This document shows, piece after piece, positions 58,977 through 64,000 of a DNA stretch of 64,000 nt. The translations under genes were made by a program, and so were the position numbers. The notes beneath the pieces were generated by a model. The model searched no databases. It worked only from the letters and a program-made list of their open reading frames with translations, and was not told the DNA's origin. The stretch lies in the NCBI RefSeq assembly GCF_022496765.1, contig NZ_VANV01000022.1, positions 1 through 64,000 of the forward strand, written 5' to 3'. Numbering within the stretch: the first letter of the stretch is position 1; every line of letters begins with the position of its first letter. This DNA is from Acidaminobacter sp. JC074. GTDB lineage: Bacteria; Bacillota; Clostridia; Peptostreptococcales; Acidaminobacteraceae.

Positions 58977-60401
58977 ATGAAAGTTTTATTTGTTTCTGCT
59001 GAAGTCGTACCATTTTCAAAGACCGGAGGTCTTGCAGATGTGGCTTATTCACTGCCGAGAGCCCTTATAAAAGAAGGCGTGGATGTTAGGGTTATGACTT
59101 CTAGAAACTTTCACAATAGAAAAGTAGATGTAGAGGAAAGACATCTTTTAAACACAGAAGTAGAAGTTGGTTGGAGAAAGCAGTACTTGGGGATTTCCAT
59201 GACTGAGTTTAACGATATTCCTTTTTACTTTTTAGACAATGAATACTATTTTAAAAGAGAAGGCATATATGGTCATTTTGATGATGCAGAAAGGTATTCT
59301 TACTTCTGTAGGGCTGCACTTGAAGCTTTGATTCATCTGGATTTCGAGCCTGACCTGATTCATTTTAATGATTGGCATACAGCTATGATTCCTTTGTTGA
59401 TGAAAAAGCACTATGGCCATATAGAAAAGTTTTCAAACATTAAAACTGTCTTTACCATTCATAATTTAAGATACCAAGGCGTCTATGATGCTCAGGTTCT
59501 AAACGAACTCTTAAACCTAGATTATTCTGAATTTGAATCTGGTGCAGTTGAGTTTTTTGGCGGCATCAACTTTATGAAGTCAGGTATTACTTTTGCAGAT
59601 GCTGTAACGACTGTTAGTGATACTTATGCCAAGGAAATCAAAGAGCCTTACTTTGGTGAAAAGTTACATGACTTAATTAGAGACCATGAAGAGAAACTCC
59701 ATGGTATTGTTAATGGTATAGATTTTGAGATATACAATCCAGAAATTGATCCGAAAATTGTAAAGAACTACACATATAAAAATTCATCTAGAAAACAAAT
59801 TAACAAGGAACACTTACAAAATATCATGGGATTAAAAAAGTCAAAGAGACCCCTAATTGCCATGGTATCTAGACTGGCTGACCAAAAGGGATTGGATCTT
59901 TTAGAGCATATTATTGAAGAGCTCTTAGAACTGGATATCCAACTGGTTGTACTGGGGTCAGGTGAAGAAAAGTATGAAAACATGTTCAAACATTTTTCAT
60001 ATCACTATGAAAATTTATCGGCGAGTATCGGTTTTAATGAGGAACTTGCACATGAGATTTATGCAGGTGCAGACATGCTATTAATGCCTTCCTTATTTGA
60101 ACCATGTGGCTTGTCGCAGTTGATATCTCAGAGATATGGTACAGTGCCAATTGTACGTGAAACAGGTGGTTTAAGAGATACGGTTATTCATTATAACAAG
60201 TATACACAGGAAGGTTCAGGATTTTCATTTGGATCATACAATGCTCATGAACTCTTGTTTGCGGTCAAACGAGCATTAGAGCTTTACGACAATAAAAAAG
60301 AGTGGAGAGGACTTGTCAAAAACATCATGCAGTTAGATACTTCATGGAAGCAATCTGCACTTAAATACAAGGCGCTTTATCAAGATTTGATTGGAGTGTA
60401 A
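58977..60401 (+). CDS. glgA: Glycogen synthase (ADP-glucose type)
   Basis: GT5 transferase extending alpha-1,4 chains from ADP-glucose. 474 residues; N-terminal SAEVVPFSKTGGLADV with the KTGGL substrate loop (about 15-19), HFNDWHTAMIP, and C-terminal GT-B domain with SRLADQKGLDL and the LFEPCGLSQ catalytic region. Full length. It ends just before glgP. Confidence 0.96.
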   Translation: MKVLFVSAEVVPFSKTGGLADVAYSLPRALIKEGVDVRVMTSRNFHNRKVDVEERHLLNTEVEVGWRKQYLGISMTEFNDIPFYFLDNEYYFKREGIYGHFDDAERYSYFCRAALEALIHLDFEPDLIHFNDWHTAMIPLLMKKHYGHIEKFSNIKTVFTIHNLRYQGVYDAQVLNELLNLDYSEFESGAVEFFGGINFMKSGITFADAVTTVSDTYAKEIKEPYFGEKLHDLIRDHEEKLHGIVNGIDFEIYNPEIDPKIVKNYTYKNSSRKQINKEHLQNIMGLKKSKRPLIAMVSRLADQKGLDLLEHIIEELLELDIQLVVLGSGEEKYENMFKHFSYHYENLSASIGFNEELAHEIYAGADMLLMPSLFEPCGLSQLISQRYGTVPIVRETGGLRDTVIHYNKYTQEGSGFSFGSYNAHELLFAVKRALELYDNKKEWRGLVKNIMQLDTSWKQSALKYKALYQDLIGV

Positions 60402-60402
60402 A

Positions 60403-62811
60403 ATGGTTACAAAAGCACAATTTAAAAAAGATTATCTAAAAAAGCTGACTGTAAAAAGTGGGCGAACAATAGAAGAAGCATCAAGGTGGGACCAATATCA
60501 CGCACTGGCGTCCATGGTCAGAGAGTATGCTTCTATGGACTGGGTAGATACCAATAATCGTTATGATGACAAAGCTTGTAAACAAGTTTTCTATTTCTCA
60601 ATAGAGTTCTTAACAGGTAAGTTTTTAATGAATAACTTAATTAATCTAGGTTTGGATGAAACGGCTTCTGAGGTTTTGGATGAACTGGGACTTGATTTGG
60701 AAGATATCGCCAGCATTGAAAAAGATCAAGGTCTTGGTAATGGTGGTTTGGGTAGATTGGCTGCGTGTTTTATGGACTCTATGGCAGCCCTAGCCATTCC
60801 TGGTCATGGTTGTGGTATTCGTTACAACTATGGTCTCTTTGAGCAAAAGATCATCAATGGCTATCAGGTTGAGTTTCCAGACAGGTGGCTAAACAACAGA
60901 AATGTTTGGGAAGTTAAGAAGGCTGATAAGTCTGTAGAAGTTCATTTTTATGGTGATGTTAAATTAGAAAATGGTCGTTATTTTCTAGAAAATACAACAC
61001 CTGTACTTGCTGTGCCTTATGACACACCGGTTGTAGGTTATAAAAATGATACGGTTAATACTTTGAGACTTTGGTCCGCTCAGGCTATTAATAAAGAGTT
61101 TGACTACTCGACATTCTCTAGAGGCGAGTACATGGATGCCTTTAAGAAGAAGTATGATGTAGAGTCTATTTCTCAGGTGCTTTATCCAAATGATTCTTAT
61201 GATGAAGGTAAAGTATTAAGATTAAAGCAGGAGTATTTCTTTGTTTCTGCAGGTATACAAGGCATTATCCGGTCATTTAAGAAGCTGGGTAAACCGATGG
61301 CTAAGCTGTATGATTATATTTCTATTCATATCAATGATACCCATCCTTCCATGGCCATTCCTGAGCTTATGAGAATTCTGATGGATGAAGAGGGCTTTGG
61401 TTGGGATGAATCTTGGTCTATAGTGGAAAAAACATGTTCCTATACCAACCATACCATTTTATCTGAGGCCTTAGAAAAATGGCCTGTAGAGATGTTCTCC
61501 AAGTTGCTGCCGAGAATATATATGATCATTGAAGAAATCAACAAACGCTTCTGTCTAGACTTGTTTGAGGTTTATCATAAGACCCAAGAAGAAGTCAACC
61601 GTATGGCGGTTATTGGTCATGGTGAAATCAGAATGGCCCACTTGGCTATTATCGGGTCTCATTCTATCAATGGTGTGGCTAGACTGCATACTGAAATTCT
61701 TAAAAACAAAGAGTTAAAAGATTTTTACAATATCATGCCGGCCAAGTTTAACAATAAGACCAATGGTATTACTCATAGAAGGTGGTTGATCAACTCTAAT
61801 CCAGAACTATCAAAGGTGATTACAAAATATATTGGCGATTATTGGATCAGAGATCCTCAGCACCTTAGAGAGTTGATGAAGTTCATTGATGACAAGGACT
61901 TCAGACAAGAAATAGATGATGTTAAGAGAAAGAATAAAGAGGCGCTTGCAGCTTACATCTTAAAGCACAACAACATTGTTGTAAATCCAGATTCTATATT
62001 TGATGTACATGCAAAGAGACTTCATGAATACAAACGTCAGACCTTAAATATACTCCATATCATGTACTTGTATAACCGTCTTTTAAAGAATCCGGACGAG
62101 GACTTTGTGCCTAGAACCTTTATATTCGCAGCCAAGGCTGCACCGTCTTATTATATAGCCAAGCAAACCATCAAGCTCATTAACACGGTAGCGGACCTTG
62201 TGAACAACGACACAAGAATCAAAGACAAGATCAAGGTTGTTTTCTTAGAAAACTATTCTGTTTCTCTTGCTGAAATTCTTATGCCGGCAGCAGATGTTTC
62301 TGAACAGATATCTACAACCACTAAAGAAGCTTCAGGTACAGGTAACATGAAGTTTATGATGAACGGTGCTGTAACCATTGCGACTTTAGATGGTGCCAAT
62401 GTAGAGATTCATGAACAAGTTGGGGAAGATAATATTGTCTTGTTTGGTTTGACGGAAGAAGAAGTCTATGAACTTTATGAACGTCATGAGTATAAGACAG
62501 ACCACATTATAGAAAATGACCCTAGAATCAAAGAAGTGCTAGACCAGCTCATTAATGGATTTTTGGGTGTGGATAAAGAAGAATTCCAGATAATCTATGA
62601 TTCTGTGGTATACAATGATGAGTATTTTGTTTTAAAAGACTTTGACTCTTATGCAGCAGCTCAAGAAAGAATTGGACATTATTATACAGATGAGGATATT
62701 TGGCTTAAAATGGCCATCACCAATATTGCTCATTCAGGTGTATTCTCAAGTGATAAAACCATTCAAGAATATGCATCGGGTATATGGGAAACGGACCGTG
62801 TACCTAAATAG
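60403..62811 (+). CDS. glgP: Glycogen/alpha-glucan phosphorylase
   Basis: PLP enzyme releasing glucose 1-phosphate from glycogen ends. 802 residues; DQGLGNGGLGRLAACF near 110, HINDTHPSMAIPELMR, KRLHEYKRQ and the PLP-Lys motif EASGTGNMKFMMNGA (Lys near 562). I chose ATG 60403, just after the glgA stop, with GGAG upstream; an in-frame GTG at 60391 lies in glgA. Makes the operon capable of both storage and use. Confidence 0.96.
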   Translation: MVTKAQFKKDYLKKLTVKSGRTIEEASRWDQYHALASMVREYASMDWVDTNNRYDDKACKQVFYFSIEFLTGKFLMNNLINLGLDETASEVLDELGLDLEDIASIEKDQGLGNGGLGRLAACFMDSMAALAIPGHGCGIRYNYGLFEQKIINGYQVEFPDRWLNNRNVWEVKKADKSVEVHFYGDVKLENGRYFLENTTPVLAVPYDTPVVGYKNDTVNTLRLWSAQAINKEFDYSTFSRGEYMDAFKKKYDVESISQVLYPNDSYDEGKVLRLKQEYFFVSAGIQGIIRSFKKLGKPMAKLYDYISIHINDTHPSMAIPELMRILMDEEGFGWDESWSIVEKTCSYTNHTILSEALEKWPVEMFSKLLPRIYMIIEEINKRFCLDLFEVYHKTQEEVNRMAVIGHGEIRMAHLAIIGSHSINGVARLHTEILKNKELKDFYNIMPAKFNNKTNGITHRRWLINSNPELSKVITKYIGDYWIRDPQHLRELMKFIDDKDFRQEIDDVKRKNKEALAAYILKHNNIVVNPDSIFDVHAKRLHEYKRQTLNILHIMYLYNRLLKNPDEDFVPRTFIFAAKAAPSYYIAKQTIKLINTVADLVNNDTRIKDKIKVVFLENYSVSLAEILMPAADVSEQISTTTKEASGTGNMKFMMNGAVTIATLDGANVEIHEQVGEDNIVLFGLTEEEVYELYERHEYKTDHIIENDPRIKEVLDQLINGFLGVDKEEFQIIYDSVVYNDEYFVLKDFDSYAAAQERIGHYYTDEDIWLKMAITNIAHSGVFSSDKTIQEYASGIWETDRVPK

Positions 62812-62821
62812 GAAGTGACAT

Positions 62822-64000
62822 ATGATTAAAGCGCAAGTAAGTAATAAAATATTAAATCAGTCATATGGTGTCAAGATTCAGGGAGATCAAACTAGTTTTA
62901 CTATTTGGTCTCCTTCTGCAAATAAGTTGCAGCTGTGTCTGTACAGGACTTCTAAAGCCATAAGACGTAAGATATACGATATGACCTGTGAAGATGATAT
63001 CTGGTCTATTGTATTTGATGAAAATTTAGAGGGGTATTTTTATACCTTTTTAAAGGATGGATTTGAAATTGTCGATCCCTATGCCCAGTCGGTTAATGGT
63101 AACTCGACTAAAGGTGCAGTCCTATCGGCAAAAGATGTTAATCCTGAAGGTTTTTTAGACCATAAAAGACCAAAGCCTATTAAAAAGTCTGAAGCTATAA
63201 TTTATGAACTTCATGTTAAAGATTTTTCAGTCGGAGAACACATGCCTTTTGAATATGGCGGTAAGTACTTGGCCTTTACTGAAAAAGGTCTTACTTATCA
63301 AGGGGAGAAGATAGGTATTGATCACTTGATCGAGCTTGGGATTACCCATGTTCACTTGCTACCTATCTACGACTTTATCACAGCCAATGATTATGATGAT
63401 GAATCATACAACTGGGGTTATGATCCTTACTTGTTTAATGCCCCTGAAGGTTCTTATTCGACAGATCCAGATGACCCTAAGTCAAGAATCCTTGAGTTAA
63501 AGACCTTGATTCAGGCCCTCCATGAGGCGGATATCTTCGTTGTTTTGGATGTTGTTTACAACCATACCTACTTTGGTGGTACATCTAATTTTCATCGCTT
63601 GATGCCTTTTGTTTTTCATCGATTTGATGATAAGGGACATTTCCAAAATGGATCAGGCTGCGGCAATGAGCTGGATACGGAACATCCATTTGTTAGAAGG
63701 TTTATTTTAGACTCGCTTAAATTTTGGCTAGAGGTTTATCAGGTCGATGGTTTTAGGTTTGACTTGATGGGACTCTATGATGCTGAGTTTTCAAAGATGA
63801 TCAGTGATGAACTGAGCGTGATTGAGCCTGATATCCTTTTATATGGCGAGCCTTGGACCGGTGGTCCTTCAGGTCTTTTGCATGACAAACAGATGCTTAA
63901 AGGCAAGCAGAGGGAAACAAGAATATCTCTTTTTAATGATGACTTTAGAAATGCCATCAAAGGTAGCAATGACGGCGAAGACTTGGGTTTTGTAGGTGGG
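62822..64000 (+). CDS. pulA: Type I pullulanase, 3' end beyond the window
   Basis: The frame is open from ATG 62822 to the last base (393 codons). An N-terminal CBM48-like domain (SYGVKIQGDQTSFTIWSPSA) is followed by the GH13 barrel. The barrel includes the pullulanase signature YNWGYDP (about 198-204), VVLDVVYNHT, the catalytic Asp segment VDGFRFDLMG and the Glu segment LLYGEPWTGG. Debranches alpha-1,6 links, completing glycogen breakdown with GlgP. It starts 10 bases after glgP, in the same operon. Only the N-terminal ~60% is present because the window ends. Confidence 0.93.
   Translation, partial: MIKAQVSNKILNQSYGVKIQGDQTSFTIWSPSANKLQLCLYRTSKAIRRKIYDMTCEDDIWSIVFDENLEGYFYTFLKDGFEIVDPYAQSVNGNSTKGAVLSAKDVNPEGFLDHKRPKPIKKSEAIIYELHVKDFSVGEHMPFEYGGKYLAFTEKGLTYQGEKIGIDHLIELGITHVHLLPIYDFITANDYDDESYNWGYDPYLFNAPEGSYSTDPDDPKSRILELKTLIQALHEADIFVVLDVVYNHTYFGGTSNFHRLMPFVFHRFDDKGHFQNGSGCGNELDTEHPFVRRFILDSLKFWLEVYQVDGFRFDLMGLYDAEFSKMISDELSVIEPDILLYGEPWTGGPSGLLHDKQMLKGKQRETRISLFNDDFRNAIKGSNDGEDLGFVGG

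Noticed and set aside
1..64000. CRISPR arrays, insertion sequences, prophage or rRNA/tRNA operons
   Set aside because: No regularly spaced repeats, transposase or integrase motifs, or rRNA signatures were found on reading both strands.

Overview
The window reads as the chromosome of an AT-rich, low-GC Gram-positive anaerobe of the Clostridia (Firmicutes). Support: the order of the cell-wall/division cluster (mraZ-rsmH-ftsL-PBP-murF-mraY-murD-ftsW-murG-ftsQ, two DUF881 genes, DUF1290, ftsZ, nrdR), the ylmE-sepF-ylmG-ylmH-divIVA block before a T-box-controlled ileS, strong AGGAGG ribosome binding sites, lipoprotein signals, a glycyl-radical pyruvate formate-lyase with its activase, and a CBS-domain family II pyrophosphatase. 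The sporulation genes spoIIGA-sigE-sigG, which many spore-forming Clostridia carry between ftsZ and nrdR, are absent here; only 12 bp separate the two genes. No transposase, prophage, CRISPR array, rRNA or complete tRNA was seen.

Layout. 1-1.9 kb: a flavodoxin-fold NAD(P)H reductase and a D-2-hydroxyacid dehydrogenase. 1.9-9.1 kb: a minus-strand, translationally coupled operon (membrane-tethered peptide-type solute-binding protein, small anchored protein, multi-TM histidine kinase, CitB-type response regulator) facing an AbgT-family transporter and an M20 peptidase. The two sides share an intergenic region with a perfect 14-bp palindrome. I read this as a sensory/uptake unit for a peptide-like or aminobenzoyl-glutamate-like substrate; it is my best candidate for an undescribed system. 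9.1-14 kb: a c-di-GMP-I riboswitch before a leucine-rich-repeat lipoprotein gene, then a ZTP (pfl-motif) riboswitch before pflB-pflA, and a small Cys-rich protein. 14-22.8 kb: accessory region with the pyrophosphatase, an SDR plus a duplicated SnoaL-like lipoprotein, a DUF234 ATPase, and an AraC / alpha-beta hydrolase / SDR cassette bounded by a 19-bp direct repeat that copies the 3' end of ychF.

22.8-49.6 kb is conserved core: ychF, a pair of M16 peptidase-like genes, lgt, the division/cell-wall cluster with a MraZ-box array on its leader, nrdR, a DUF512 protein, der, gpsA, an HlyD-like membrane protein and the ylm/sepF/divIVA genes. murE, murC, murB and ftsA are not in the window. 49.6-54.6 kb: ileS with a T-box leader, rluD and a pyrR with no pyrimidine genes beside it. 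54.8 kb to the end: a glycogen operon glgB-glgC-glgD-glgA-glgP followed by a type I pullulanase cut by the window edge. It covers ADP-glucose synthesis, chain elongation, branching, phosphorolysis and debranching in one transcription direction.

Coordinates of short sites were counted by hand and may be off by a base or two. Family names rest on motif recognition, not on a database search.
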